Of a DNA stretch of 64,000 nt, positions 11,486 through 24,180 are shown in pieces. The notes beneath the pieces were generated by a model. The model ran no database searches. It was not told where the DNA came from and saw nothing but the letters and a program-made list of their open reading frames with translations. Origin of the DNA: Sipunculus nudus. Taxonomy: Eukaryota > Annelida > Sipuncula > Golfingiida > Sipunculidae. The number at the start of each line of letters is the position of its first letter. Within the stretch, counting starts at the first letter, position 1. The DNA is taken from positions 66,823,300-66,887,299 of the forward strand of contig CM049314.1 of NCBI GenBank assembly GCA_026874595.1, read 5' to 3'. Both the position numbers and the translations under genes were made by a program.

Positions 11486-12649
11486 GTAATGGAAAAGGCT
11501 CATTTGTATTGTATCATCAGCAGCGAACCCAGAGACTGGTGCACGGGGACGAGACCCATTTTCCCACTGTTCAGGTGGCGCAGCCACTTTTAAAGGCTTT
11601 CAAACAAATTTTCCTTATTAAAGCTTTTTCTTAAATTGGAACCCTCCTTTTCCAAAAGCCTGGATCCGCTATAAATCACGTATGTTCTGATAGAGTTTGT
11701 TTACATGAAACACACAGCCCATTATCGTTTTGCATTTCCCTTGTTAAAAATATATAAAAATGTAATATTGTATACTGGAGAACGTAAAATGAAGTACGTA
11801 ACTGACATTTTCCACATATATATATAAAATGTGTCATGGAATTAATTTTAAGCTCTGTTTGTGCTTTATTAGTCCTCTTTCAAAAAACAATTAAGTAGTC
11901 TCCTCGCTATTACTGATTTTAACCTTGGCTAGCCAGGATTTGCTGACACGTTGAAAGAAATCATTCGAGAAAACATTACATGCTTTTTACACAAAGGGTC
12001 TTCTCCTGTCCTAGACTGACGTAAGGCCGCTGGTCTTTGTCAGTGAAGCTGTGGATTTCTAAGTAACACTCGCCTCATCTTCGAGTTTTCTTGGTCAGAG
12101 TACGAATAGTTCCTAGTGCCCAGGTTACTGTAATGCGCGAAAATATATAGTTTTTGTGTCATGTTTGTAGGTACTACTAAGTTACTAATGTGGAAAACTT
12201 CCAAATGTTCACCTTTCCAACGGATTGGTACAAAATCAAAAATGCCTTTCCGTTCATGCGTTTGTCTGTTTGAGACAGGCGGAAAGGCGTTATTAACACC
12301 CCTGGTCTATACATGACTATCACGCGATAGACTTTCGACTATCAAAAGACGAATCTTTATGACCGATCGCTGTGCGCTGAGGCATATTATTGGTTGCGAT
12401 TGTGTTAGACCGTAATAAATTTGTCGCACGATAGACTGCCACCGAATATCTGTGACTACACTCATTATGAAGAGGGTAGTAACCGGGGAAGTGTTAGTTC
12501 ATAATCAAAAACCTCAATTTCAAAGATTTTACTATTGTGATTCTCCGTGACCGCTAGTGGTTACATGATTTCAAGATTACCGGGCTTACTGGTCGTATCT
12601 TTTGGGTAACTTGTATCCCCTAGTGTAACTGGACCTAAAGGAGACACAG

Positions 12650-12740
12650 CCTTAACATCGCTCTACGTTATTCTTTTCAAATGAAAACATTCGACAAGAC
12701 CTGCTTATGTCAGATTCGAACCCTCAACTCTTTGGTCAGG
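12650..12740 (-). mobile_element. tRNA-derived SINE remnant
   Basis: On the minus strand GAGGGTTCGAATCTGAC (plus 12,709-12,725) is a good B box. The following GCAGGTCTTGTCGAAT resembles tRNA-related SINE bodies. Only this segment is recognisable. It lies in an intron of the lipase-like gene. Confidence 0.4.
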
Positions 12741-14330
12741 ATGATTGATTTTCAGATCAGGGAATGAGCTGTTCCCTGTGTATTTATGTTTGTGTGTTTT
12801 ACTTCGAAAAACATGAGATATGAACGTTGATCAAGTAAATAAGCATTCATTTATACGTTTATTGTTGTTAATTCTAAGTTGGCGTCGACCTGCCCACAAA
12901 ACACTTGCAGACGATCTACCTGTTCGCCAACTCCATCAACAACCGGGATTGCAAACTTACGTTCAGTGCGTGCCTTCTCAAGATTTTTCAAGTGAGTGTT
13001 AAGAAATGGTGATGTTCCTTCTGTATACACTGCGCAGGATCGGACTCCCAGGAGGACGCCTCTGCTGGTCAGGCCATTTGGGCATTGAAATTGAAGCCCC
13101 ACAATGCTTTGGGCCTTCTACATAGACCAGCGACGTAGGTATAAATGTAGTGCAGAGCGTAATAGAGTCCGTTAAAGAACGTTCGTGGAAAATTGTTTCA
13201 AGGCAAATTATATAAACATGGGTTTGGATTCACGGAATAATTATTATTTTTTAAGAATACACATGTGAAATGTAAACAGGTGTATTCTTGAAATGTGAAA
13301 AATGTTGATTTATAGTTTGGCAAATAAGACAAATGTTTCCGGCCGTCCCACAGTGTCTAACTGGAAGAGAATCGTTTTGCGTAGAAGGATTGTCCTTCTT
13401 GTCATATAAGCTTTCAAGCCTCACTAAGTTATGACGGTTTGCGCCAGAAGGAATAAAGTGAATGAAATACCTTCAAGTAGGATAGAAAACCTGTTGATTT
13501 TAAGAAGTGACAAAAAAAAAAAAAACAATGCTTTTTATGTCTGCCTGAAATATCGTTTACATAAACGTATTGTATTTTGTAAATGCAGAACGTCAATTTC
13601 ATCTTATGTCCAATCACCTAATTAACTGTAAAGATGCTTACTGGTTTCCCCCACGTCGCTGTGTGCTGCATAAAAAATCTGTGCAAAGATTCCTCAACCC
13701 ATGGTCGAGTCACAGGTGAGCTGTAGAATAATAGCGGTCTCTTATACCAGTGATTGGATCTGACCCTTGGCCTCAATGAAGAGACTGGTTTAGAATAATT
13801 TGAATTTAAATAATATTTTTAGTTATGTATTACCCTAATCCTGAACAAGATCATCAAATTCAGGTATCCTTTTTACTATAGATTTGGTATAATTATCCAA
13901 CCAAAATTGCTACTGTAAAATCATATAACCTTTAACCTGGCAGAGGTAAAACCATACATCCTCGATTATACGTTTGGATCACAATAAATTTTAGAGTATG
14001 TGATTCCGATGATACAGATCAAATTTTATGAGACTATGCCTTGTTTTATTTTGCAGCGCCCAGAGTGTTCCCATAATACCAATACAATAGGCTTCGAAGC
14101 TCATGAAACAACGGCACACCATGTATTACAGGGAGGACGTGCCAGAAAAGTGCAGTAAGTATTTCGACGAATTAGGCTGCCGCCATTTTTTTTATCTGGA
14201 GAAAGGTATATTTACGGGTTATGTTGTTGGAATGGGGCAGATAACACACATTTGTTCGTGTTTCAGGAGAATACGATCCACGATACAATCGTTGGCATGA
14301 ACATTGGTTTGAGTCAGTGCACAGGTGATT

Positions 14331-15339
14331 ACACATCATTACTCACATTGATCCGGTTTCAATACCTACTAGTGTTCTAATCATGAGAGTGTATATTATA
14401 GGTAGCAACTATGATAAAAATGGTATGGTATTTATCCTATCCTTTGGACCGAAAATTGTCAGACTTAGCCCTGGGTTATTGATTGTGTAGGTAACAATTT
14501 GTTACTCTTACATCAGGATGTATTACTGAGATGCATGTATCAGAGGTCATCGACTTATGAAATATCAATGACAAGACCAATGTAATTTGATTATTTTATA
14601 TATTGTTTGAGAACAAACTGGTAATATTAACATTATATTTTTTTTTTCAGAGAAGTATGAGAGAAGAAGCGGCACTTTCCACTGAGATCAGTTGAATCCC
14701 GCCATGTCCATGACATGACAAAGTAATTTCGTAAAGAATGATTATCCGAACCTGTGTTCTTCAAAATTGGTAGGAGAATGCACCCATAAGAGGAAAATAA
14801 TCTGTTTATTTCATGGAGATATATATATATATATATAAAAACTTCACTATTTAAAGAATTCAAAAGCATGCACGTTCTTTATTGATCAAATTGTGTTGTG
14901 TACATGACGAATAAGATATTCTACAGGCCTCTGGATCTAAAATAAAAATGCATCCCCCAAATTTTCTTCTTTGTTGGTGTTTACAGGGCGTCTTTTAGCG
15001 TGAGTGCACCCGGTGTGGGTGTATTTTTTTTGTCTGTTGATAAGCAAATGCCTTTCTGATAGAAAACAATCCTCGTTGTATCGAAGCCTATCGGACTTAC
15101 AAAAAAGCTTAAGACACATCCATATTTCTGCAGATGCAGGTTTTACTTTCCAATTAATTTTACACAATATCGAAGTAGGGTGTTCCATTGATGCGAGTTG
15201 GACACAATGGGGCTTTACTGTATTTAATGCATTTTCCACGGGGATGAACTGATAGTTCTTTAATAATGTTACATCATACTCAGATATCCCTGGATAAAAT
15301 AACCTAACATCATTATGGCTCTATGTGGCTGATCGTAGG
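14331..15339. other. intergenic, nothing firmly recognised
   Basis: After the last exon-like piece of the lipase gene comes a T-run/CAG acceptor-like site near 14,650, followed by a short frame ending in TGA. This could be a last exon, but it cannot be supported. A (TA)n tract lies at 14,818-14,837. The rest shows no gene. Confidence 0.4.
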
Positions 15340-15990
15340 TGTACTATGAATGTCAGTCTAATTTTATGTTAGATCTTTGGGTAAAAGTAATAGGTATCAT
15401 ATAGCTCAATCTAGTATGATGATATATTTTTTTGCATTAATCATCGGCCTGTCTCACTGGTCAGTTAAATAGTGAAGTTATTATGAATTAAGTTTAATCA
15501 TGGATCTATGGTAAATGTCAGTTGTAATTTTATGTTAGATCTTTGGGTTAACCATAGGTCTAACACAACTCTGTCTAATATGATGACAAAAGTTTTATAT
15601 TAATCAGCCTATTTTACTAGTAAATGGCAATTTGGGTTTGGGCATCGTCGTGAGTACTTTACTTTGAACTGTAAGCACAATTTCTTTGTCTGTGCTGACA
15701 ACTAGTGGACAAACTCTAGTGCTTTGGAAAGGCTTATGGTAGGTCACGGTCATGGGTATTCAAGATGGCTGATTGATAGGAAGCGATTTATTTCCACTGG
15801 ATCAAGTTATATACAAAGGATTTCATCAGTATTTTCAATTGGCTTCCCTGTCAGTCTAATATAATTTTATGATATTTTATTAGGTTTAACCATAAGCATA
15901 TCTACTATATTGCCCAATCTAAGATATTGATAGTTCTTTGGGATGACTCATAGGAATATCGATCAAATTGCCCAACATGAAACATTTGTT
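15340..15990 (+). repeat. imperfect ~165-bp tandem repeats
   Basis: A unit with GTCAGTCTAATTTTATGTTA, GATCTTTGGGT and CAATCTAGTATGATGATA recurs starting near 15,347, 15,512 and 15,849, with decay and a longer third spacing. No coding content. Confidence 0.55.
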
Positions 15991-16059
15991 TGTTTCACTC
16001 ACAAACAAGTTCACCTTCCTGGGGTTCGCAAACAATGGAACGCGTACCAATTAATCCCC

Positions 16060-17460
16060 AGTGATCCTGATTATGACGAGTAATGTTTTATAGAAACAAA
16101 CAACATTATTGATGAAAATAAATTTCTCCCCATTAGAAAACCCACAAAACTACACTGGAGAAGAAAATACTGCGGTTCGGCCCATATCCTTAATAGAAGT
16201 TTAACGCACAATAGCTAAATCCCATGAACACTCAGCACCTGCAATTGACAAATTGACCTACAAAGTCATTAAAAATTTACCAGACGTATGCCTAGAAAGG
16301 ATATCAATTTTTTACACACTATGTCTAAAATTGGGCTATTTTCCAATTTGAATGAAAGAAATTTAAACCAAACAAACCTACAGACAAGCCCACAAGCTTT
16401 AGACCAATCAGTTTATTACCATGCCTTGGTTAACTTTTTGAAAAAAATTAAACCGCATTACACACTTCTTAGACAGAAGACCAAATGAATTAGGCGGCCA
16501 TTTCTTTAATGATAATCAGTCTGGATTCCGCGCAGGCAGATCTACCTGTCAGCACATATTTCGTTTAAGCCAAGCGGCAACAGACGGACTCAAACGAGGA
16601 AAGCACACCTTTACCACTTTCCGTGGTCGAACGGACTTTGAGTTAAAATAAAACAAACACCACATAAATTAGTAAGACATATCCCTTCATTCATATCGAA
16701 CAGAACAGTAAAAATTAACACCAACGGTATCCATTCAAATGAAATCACATTACAACCTGGCAAACCCAAAAGCTCGGTCCGGAGCCCACTACTATTATCA
16801 TATATGTAAATGATAAACCTTGATAAAAACGTCAGCATTTCCAAATATTCGGAAGACATAGCCATTTGGGCGACTTATTCAAATGTTAAATTTACCGGAG
16901 CAAGAATACAAACCAACTAGCAAACCAAGTTAGCGATTGGTGTAATAAATGGAGAATAAAATTATATCCAAATAAAACACACACAACCTGCTTCTGCCGA
17001 ATCCACAAAATTCCATATTTCGAATAACTAGCATTACTAAAAAAGACCTAAAAGAATCAGAAACAATAAAATGTCTGGGAAAGAATTTCGATGGGAAGGA
17101 CAACAGGCGACCACATGTTGAAGATTTATGCGAACGCATGTGGCACATAATTAACGTATTTAAGGCAATTTGCTATAAAATAGACAGGCCGGACAGAGAC
17201 ACAGCAACAAATTTCTTAAACAATGGTTTAGGCCGATTTGCACCTACGAAGGCATAGCTTTTATACGTGCTACAAAACACACAAACTAGAACTAATACAG
17301 AACAAAGCTCTCCGAGCGATTTCCAGAGCCCATAAAATGACTAAAATGAAGACTCGAGAAAGGGAAAATACCCCATCACTGGCCGAATTCATAACTGAAC
17401 AGGTCATTAATACCTATGATAGAATCAAACGCATAACATCATGAGAAACACTAACAGACG
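16060..17460 (+). mobile_element. jockey-like non-LTR retrotransposon remnant (RT region)
   Basis: Fragments in shifting frames match a non-LTR reverse transcriptase: SFRPISLLPCLGKLFEK-like at about 16,400, DNQSGFRAGRSTCQHIF at about 16,516-16,566, LRSPLL at about 16,780, a decayed FADD region (SEDIAIW) at about 16,850, WRIKLYPNKT at about 16,950, and the C-terminal ELIQNKALRAISRA at about 17,292-17,333. Many stops and indels occur and no endonuclease was found, so it is a 5'-truncated dead copy. A-rich sequence to about 17,790 is probably its 3' UTR and tail. Confidence 0.75.
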
Positions 17461-17900
17461 AACACAAACGTTGTAAACAAGAACAACATAACGACCCCAT
17501 TTGATATAATACTCTCAAATACACAAAATAACCCCCAAACCCCCACATAAAACACTGAAAGATAAATAATAAAAATTAAATTAAAAATGGCGTCAGTACT
17601 GGACGACCTTAGCCAATAATTCAACTCGACAAACAAACCTCTTGCCAATAAACCAACCAAGACATGATTACAAAATTCGGTAAGCAATAGCCAACAGAAA
17701 AAAAAAAATAAAAAAATAAAATAAAAAGGAAATGAAAAAATGTCACCCCCACAGGTAATAAAATAATTTGAACACATTAAAGAAAAAATAAAATAAAAAA
17801 CTCACACATGGGGCAGTTCATGTCTAGGACTATAGGACCTCGCACATGGAAAGTTCCCAAAATAAATATCATTTGATATCTTTAATACATAAAAATAAAT

Positions 17901-17936
<36 letters not shown>

Positions 17937-18477
17937 CTGTGAGTTAGGGCGCCTATATCTAGCGTAGGCATACCAATACAAGCCGAAACACACCTAAAAC
18001 ACACAAACACAGAAGTAAATAAAACACATTGCATCAGTGTATATATGTTGATGTTTAATTTTGTTAATAAAGAAGTTACTTACATCTCTCCTCATATTTT
18101 TAAACAAAAATATTCGTGTGATTAGAATATTTAAAACAGCCTGCAACTTTTTTTTGTAGACCGCGGCCTAAACTCCAAAAATTCATCTTCAAAATCATGT
18201 AAAGAGTTTACATATAAACACGGATTTTCCCCATGATAAACGCAAGCGGCCAGGTCGAAGCGCACTCCCCCAGACCTGACCTGGAAAGGTGTCTTGGATC
18301 ATCTACTGCGGGGCTTGGTGTAGCATACAGAAATCTTCAACTCTATCAGTATCTTCTATTTTCGCCTAAAAAGCTCGGATCAACCAGAACGGACTCAATC
18401 TCTCAAACTCTGACGTTGCTGAGGGCGCCAGTACTGTCCGGATTTTCCGAAGACCTGTGGCTGGCTCGAGCGCCAAC
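17461..18477. repeat. A-rich tail, (CA)n and unassigned sequence
   Basis: Poly-A-rich and AAAATAAA-type sequence runs from 17,697 to 17,800, continuing the LINE remnant. (CA)n lies at about 17,901-17,933. From 17,934 to 18,477 no gene is recognised. Confidence 0.55.
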
Positions 18478-18483
18478 TTCTCT

Positions 18484-18541
18484 TTCAATCAGTCAGTCAG
18501 TCTGTCAGTCAGTCATTATTATTATTATTATTATTATTATT
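18484..18541. repeat. (CAGT)n and (ATT)n microsatellite
   Basis: CAGT-type units (about 18,489-18,515) run into about eight ATT units (18,516-18,541), about 60 bp before Helentron-like copy B. Confidence 0.85.
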
Positions 18542-18600
18542 TCTGATTATGATTTTCATTATATATATTCCTTTACTTTTCCTAACCATTTAATATTCAT

Positions 18601-20754
18601 AATTGTATCCCCAGACAAAGTCGGGATAGTATGGTTTAAGTACGGTCGCGCCGCCGCCGCCGCAGAGATTTCCTTTGGACGCGACCACTCAAAAAATATT
18701 TCACGGATCTTTACCAACTTGACTTGTGCATAGATATGGGTAAGAGAACGAAGCCTATTTAAAATGGGGTCATGACCTTCACTAGGAGAGTGACCTTGAC
18801 CTTGAATAGGTCCAGTTTGGGGCAAATCACACAAATTCTTACATATCTCAAGAAATCTTGGATGGATTGATCCAAAAATCAACTTGACCGAAGATCTTGG
18901 ATAGTGTTGTCATGTACTGGAAACTGGTGGCGCCACCTATTACCTTTTCTTTTTTTCGTGCCGTTTAATACCCCCATCATTGCCACTTAACAGTACTGTG
19001 AGCATTATAAGTCAAAAACTAATGTACAGATTTCTTTCATATCATGCATATACATAGATATGGGTTATGGGATGATGTATATTTAAATTGGGGTCATGAC
19101 CTTTCCTATGAGAGTGGCCTTGACCTTGAATATTGCCATATATGGTGAAAATCACACAAAATCATAAATATCTCAATAAGGGATGCATGGATTGGTCCAA
19201 AAATCAAATTGACCGAAGATCTTGGATAGCTTAGTCTTCTGCGGAAGACAGGTGGCGCCCCCTTCTGTCCTTTTCTTGTTTTCGCGCCTTTCAATAGCCC
19301 ATCATTGACACTTGACACTATAAGTCTTAAACTAATGGACAGATTGGGCTTAACTTGTGCATGTCTATTGATTTTAGATACCGCCATCTTGTATTCAAGA
19401 ATGGTGGCGCTATCTGCAATTGTTATTGTGTTGCGTCCATCCGTACGTTTGCTTTAGGTGAAAATTGCTCATATCTCTGGAGTGGTTCAAGGTATTGGTC
19501 CCTAAATTTGGCATGGCCATCCATCTTGGAAAGTTTTCTCGTAAACCAGACAGGTGGCGCCACCTTCTTTCCCGTTTTTGTAGAATAAATTAATGCCATT
19601 TTCTGAGGAGTAATTTGCCCTATTGGCCTGAAATTATGCATATCCAGAGATCTTGGGCTCCTCCATCTTGTACTTAAGACTGTTGGCACCATCTGCAATC
19701 GTATTCCCGTGGCTTCCATCTGTACATGTGCTTTGGGTGAAAATTGCTCATATCTCCTGAGTGGTTCAAGGTATTGGTCTGAAATTTGGCATGTCCTTCC
19801 ATCTTGGAAGTTTAGTCGTAAACCAGACAGGTGGTGCCACCTACCTTCCCGGTTTTGTGGAATAATGTAATGCCCTTTTCTCAGGGGTAATTTGCCCTAT
19901 TGGCCTGAAATTGTGCATATCAATAGATCTTGGGCTCCTCCATCTTGTCCTCGAGACTGGTGACGCCACCTGCAATCGTTTCCCCATGGCGTACATCTGT
20001 ACATGTGCTTTGGGTAAAAATTGCTCATATCTTTGGAGTGGTTTAAGGTATAGGTCTTAAGTTTGGCATGTCTATCCATCTTGGAAAATTTTCTCGTAAA
20101 CCAGACAGGTGGCGCCACCTACTTTCCCATAGAATAAATTAATGCTTTTTTCTAAGGAGTGGTGTGCCATATTGGTCTGAATCTGTGCATGTTCATAGAT
20201 CTTGGACTCCTCCATATTGTACTCAAGACTGGTGGCACCATCTGCAATCGTTTCCCCGTGGCGTCCATCTGTTCATGTGCTTTGGGTAAAAATTGCTCAT
20301 ATCTTTGGAGTGATTCAAGTTATAGGTCTTAAATTTGGCATGTGTATCCATCTGGGAAAATTTTCTTGTAAACCAGACAGGTGGCGCCACCTATCATTTT
20401 TTTTTTGTGGCGTCCATCCGTTCATTTGTTTTAGGTGAAAATTGTTCATACCTGAGGAGTCGTTCAATGTGTTGGTCTGCAATTTGGCATGTACATCCAT
20501 CTTGGAGAGTTTTCTCGTCAACCAGACAGGTGGCGCCACCTACCTTACCATTTTTATAGCATAAATTAATCCCCTTTCCTCGAGAGTGATTCACCTTATT
20601 GGCCCCCATATTTGGTGAAAAATATTGTTTCTCAAGTTGATAGATGCAAGAAACCATAGTTCGTTGCCAAGTGTCAGTATGGGGGGGGGGGGGGGAGGGG
20701 CGGATTAATTGTCTGGAAATACTATTGCACCTGCGGTGCCAAGAAATATCTTGT
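18601..20754 (+). mobile_element. Helentron-like non-autonomous element (HINE type), copy B
   Basis: It begins like copy A (AATTGTATCCCCAGAC, 18,601-18,616, then a CGGTC-CCGCCGCCGC block). It ends with GTCTGGAAATAC (20,711-20,722), the hairpin TTGCACC/GGTGCCAA and ATCTTGTT. The left and right subterminal repeats have diverged by two bases. The centre is a tandem array with GGTGGCGCCACC palindromes at about 18,926, 19,553, 20,107, 20,382 and 20,528 and variants at 19,250 and 19,830. The spacing is about 277 bp, with one half-unit spacing of about 146. A G15 run precedes the right end. No ORF belongs to the element. Confidence 0.65.
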
Positions 20755-20999
20755 TTTTCATATTTTTTGCGGCGTTTAATTATGTTATACCTTTCCTAAT
20801 AACATTGCATTGTGTTACTTTATACTGTTTGTTTACGTTATATGTTATATAATTATAATCATTGTGTATTTATTTATTTTATTTTATTTAGGTATATTAA
20901 AGTGCCAAATTCAATAGCTCTAAGGCACTCTACACAGTAAGATGCATTAAGATGATTAAAAAACGAATTTGAGAGACCGATAATACAATTAAAATGACT

Positions 21000-21240
21000 A
21001 AAAAATAGATATGCAAAAATCTAAATAATCGAGAATCGAAACAAAGTGGCTGACAACGGCTAATAATATGCCAACTGGAAAAGATGTGTTTTCAGCAGTC
21101 TTTTGAAACACGGAACACTTAAGGCATCGTTGAGGAAGATTGTTCCAGAGGATAGCGGAGGAGTATTTAAATGATCTCTTTCCGTACTGTGTCCGGGCCC
21201 CCGGCACCTCAAGAAGAGATTTAAGTTATTCAATATTATG
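21000..21240 (-). mobile_element. CR1/L2-type LINE 3' fragment
   Basis: The minus strand reads PGARTQYGKRSFKYSSAI, then LWNNLP. This matches the C-terminal signature R-Y-GxRSF-xxxAxxLWNxLP of CR1/L2/Rex-type ORF2 proteins. After a frameshift it continues with CFKRLLKTHLF. Only about 60 codons remain. Confidence 0.7.
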
Positions 21241-21490
21241 TTTATACTTATTATTACATTTTGATATATTTTACCTTTCATATTATACTTAATTACGCTA
21301 TATCATGTAATAACATTTACGCTTACTGTATCCTTTATATACCGGCAATAAGCATGGAGCATTTCGGGTCCGATGGTCGAGGTGGGAGAGAAACTCCCGG
21401 GCTGAACATTGTCAAGGTCGCAACTCCAAGTTAATTTATTTTAAACCTGAAGTAAATTGCTCCAAGTTCTTTATATGACTGACTCATGCG

Positions 21491-22005
21491 TTAAAGGGGT
21501 ACATTCACCTATAAAACATATTGATTTAACACGAAAAATAGCTTCTTCCCTTTAAAATAAATCTGTACCTGCCAAAATATTGCCCTGAAACCATTTGCTT
21601 GCTCCTGTAAACAAGTGTTAACAAAAGTGGACCGGGCGCGATCACAGGTGTCAACATACACAATGCGCGTGGGGCCGTCTGTATCGCGAAGCCACAACAC
21701 GTGTCAATCAGGAGATGCCCTGACTGAATTGGCCCAAAAATTGTAATACATGTTCCCGCTGGCTGAAACACCGCGTGTTGCGGCTCACAATCGGACCTCC
21801 GTTCACGCGGCTTATTATAGTAAACAGACACACATGGACTGTGTTTACCAACACGCAGAGCCATAACAAGGTGTTAAACGGCCGTATGCGAGGTACTGAG
21901 ACTGTGTGCTGGGATGGTGTTGTCGGGAAACTTTTGCATAAAGCAAAACTGAACTGACAGTGTAAAAGATTAGGCATGATATTGCTCCTGTTTATGTCCC
22001 TTTAA
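21491..22005. mobile_element. TTAA-flanked MITE, piggyBac-like
   Basis: TTAA at 21,491-21,494 is followed by AAAGGGGTACATTCACC. At the other end GGTTTATGTCCCTTT-like sequence precedes TTAA at 22,002-22,005. The termini are imperfect inverted repeats (AAAGGG...ACAT against AAAGGGACAT). The TTAA target duplication and the 515-bp size suggest a piggyBac-type non-autonomous element. The interior is CpG-richer than its surroundings and has no transposase. Confidence 0.45.
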
Positions 22006-23555
22006 ATACTCCAAAAGAAATGATCTTGCACCAGTTTATACAACAGAGACTATAACACAAGACTAAAGAAACAAATAAATTTATTAATTTATGTACAGCT
22101 TTTGATTATCTAGGCCGAGCGGTATCCTTTCCTGGTTAGACTAAAGGCGGCAATATGGACCCACTGCAAATTTTTACCGGCAGAATTACCACTGAATCAC
22201 TGAACGTGGGCTCTAGCCTAGAAAAAGAGAGAAGGGCAAAATTTTTGAATGCCCTCGGACCATAAACAATATAAAGAAGAAAGAAAATATATAAACAAAT
22301 CTGCTTTACTCGTTGGGTAGGAGTAAAAACCACAGTATCAAGTTTATACTTTTTACTACCAGGGGCTTGGTATATCAGATTTACAGCAACTTAGTATGGT
22401 AGCAAAATATAATTTACTGAGTGGATATGGACATATTATGATATTACATAAATGAGCCGCAAGAAGCAAGTTCTTCCATTGCCAGTTGAGAAAAAATTGA
22501 ATTTAAGGCTCCACGTCTTTAGTCCCTCAGTTTATAACAGAATTCTGGCTATAACGGCACCAACATCTCTCTGGTTGTCTGATAGAAATCATAAGGAAAG
22601 AACGCTGCACTGTGTCTTGAGTACCATCAGCCTGTGTTGCGTTCCACGACGTAAATCAGTCTTGTATATCATCAATGGCTCAGCCAGGTTTGCTCGTTTC
22701 GTCCAGACTAGTATCGGTTAACATGTTCATGGTGAAATAATGTCCACAGTTGGCTTTCTGCTGCAAGAAGAATATCTGCATGGCCAAATCAAGGCCTATT
22801 TTAAGTCCCGCATATTTCAAATTACGCTTTCACAGTTCGTGTGTAAGTGGCAAACTGCCTGAAAATTCAGCTCTGCTTTGCCTTTACAATAATTCACAAC
22901 AAGTGATAGAACATGCAAGTAAAATGGCCCATTATATTCAGAACACTGTGGAAAATCACCTCAACACAGAAAATACACTAAGGTCCAGTAAACACAGCAA
23001 TGTTAGCTGGCCATGCCAAAAAAATAACACCGATGAAAAGGTCATTGTATAGTTACACATTCTCTCATGGGTCATTGGACACAGGAGAAAAGATATATAT
23101 TTGAACCTGGTCTTGTAAGGTGGTTTCTCATCGTCTATGTTGTGGCACTCCCGCTCACGCAAGAAAATAGAGTTCCTTAGAACATGAGTTCAGGAATTGG
23201 TCCGGTAACAAAAGGTCTGCAAGAGACTCATAACATCGCCCTGTACCTGAGAGCCTTGCCCACTTGTAAATATATCCACTGATTCAGGCAACAATTTGTA
23301 ATTGGAATTCCCGCTTTTCTCTCTCCTTTCCTTTCTCTCCCATGCTTGACCTTCTTCAAACCTTTCAAATCGCTCCAGATAGGCATCTATTCTGTCGGGC
23401 CTTTCCTCAAAGACTGTAGTTTAAAAAAAGTAATAACTTAAGGTTTTACTGGAGTTTGAGGAGGGGGACTATTTTCTGCAATTTCTAATTTTTATATCAT
23501 TTCCATGACATGAGCTCGGGCTGCCTTTTCCCTTACATTTCCCCGTTCACTCGCT
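22006..23555. other. intergenic, nothing recognised
   Basis: Several short ORFs (for example 22,452-22,721 and 22,750-23,052, plus strand) have no recognisable domain. The 3' end and RNase H of the Gypsy element to the right might decay into this stretch, but I could not align them. Confidence 0.4.
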
Positions 23556-23699
23556 CTATCAGCTCTCCCATTCCCTCTGTTTGAGTGGCTTTGCGCTTAC
23601 CTTCACGGACCAAACATTGTTTGAGATATAACCTTTTTTCCCATAGGAAAAAGTTCCCTTAACTCGTCCAAGGCTATCACAGAAACACACTGTGGAAGT

Positions 23700-24180
23700 A
23701 AAGCAAAAATTAGGATGACGTTGTATGACAGAATACATCATCAATAAAATAACAGACGCCATCTGCATCAGCGAATAATATTCTCATCATACGCGTGATC
23801 TGGGCTCGAGTTAGGACTAGATGAATGACATATATCTGAACTGATATTGTACATCTGGAGTCACAAATTCGTTTAACTCCTAAGACCGTTCTGACATTGG
23901 TATCTGCCAATAACCTTTTATCAGGCCCAGTTTTGAAAAATAGGTGCTATTATTCAGTGTAGCAAACAAGTCCCCAGGATTTGGTGTTGGTTCCGGGTCA
24001 GAGAATATAATGCGGTTGAGTTTCCGGAAAACAACACAGAATCGTACACTATTTTCCTTTTACGCACCATTACCACTGAAGATGCATACCTTGGGTCTGA
24101 TCCAAAGGGATAGCATATCCTGAATCTATTTTTGCATGATCTCTCTAAATGCATAAGGTATTGGGTAGGGTATAGATCTT
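23700..24180 (-). pseudogene. Gypsy reverse transcriptase remnant downstream of integrase
   Basis: Pieces in alternating frames match Gypsy RT: PYPIPYAF-like at about 24,150, SSVVMVRKRK at about 24,060, FRKLNRI-like at about 24,020, LFATLNN-like at about 23,970. TRMMRILFADADGV then YFIDDVFCHT (about 23,740-23,795) is the YxDD box with Phe. At least three frameshifts are needed to follow it. It lies downstream of the integrase in the direction of transcription. Confidence 0.7.

Larger units (their letters stand above)
10233..14330 (+). pseudogene. pancreatic-lipase-family gene, exons with in-frame TGA codons
   Basis: Consecutive exons read as a secreted triacylglycerol lipase. Exon 10,233-10,374 gives YETTYFVIHGWK (oxyanion-hole HG). 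Exon 10,548-10,785 gives VFVVDWNNWAKN and the nucleophile elbow IHVIGFSLGGKVSA (GxSxG). Exon 11,318-11,485 gives GLDTPLY and later GQVDFYTC. Exon 12,879-12,991 gives TIYLFANSIN. All borders are AG/GT and the phases join. Exon ~13,037-13,140 gives LWAFYID, and ~13,632-13,721 reads like the start of the PLAT domain. Small exon-like pieces continue at about 14,056-14,155 and 14,264-14,321. TGA interrupts the frame at 10,760-10,762 and twice near 13,086-13,094. The signal-peptide exon was not found. It is either a decaying pseudogene or a badly assembled allele. The lipase family is near certain; the 3' exons are tentative. Confidence 0.75.

Noticed and set aside
18233-20657. ORFs up to 166 codons
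   Set aside because: They are repeat-derived translations of copy B and the adjacent ATT microsatellite.
20679-20700. G15 run as telomere or structural signal
   Set aside because: It is a single homopolymer inside Helentron-like copy B with no repeat unit.
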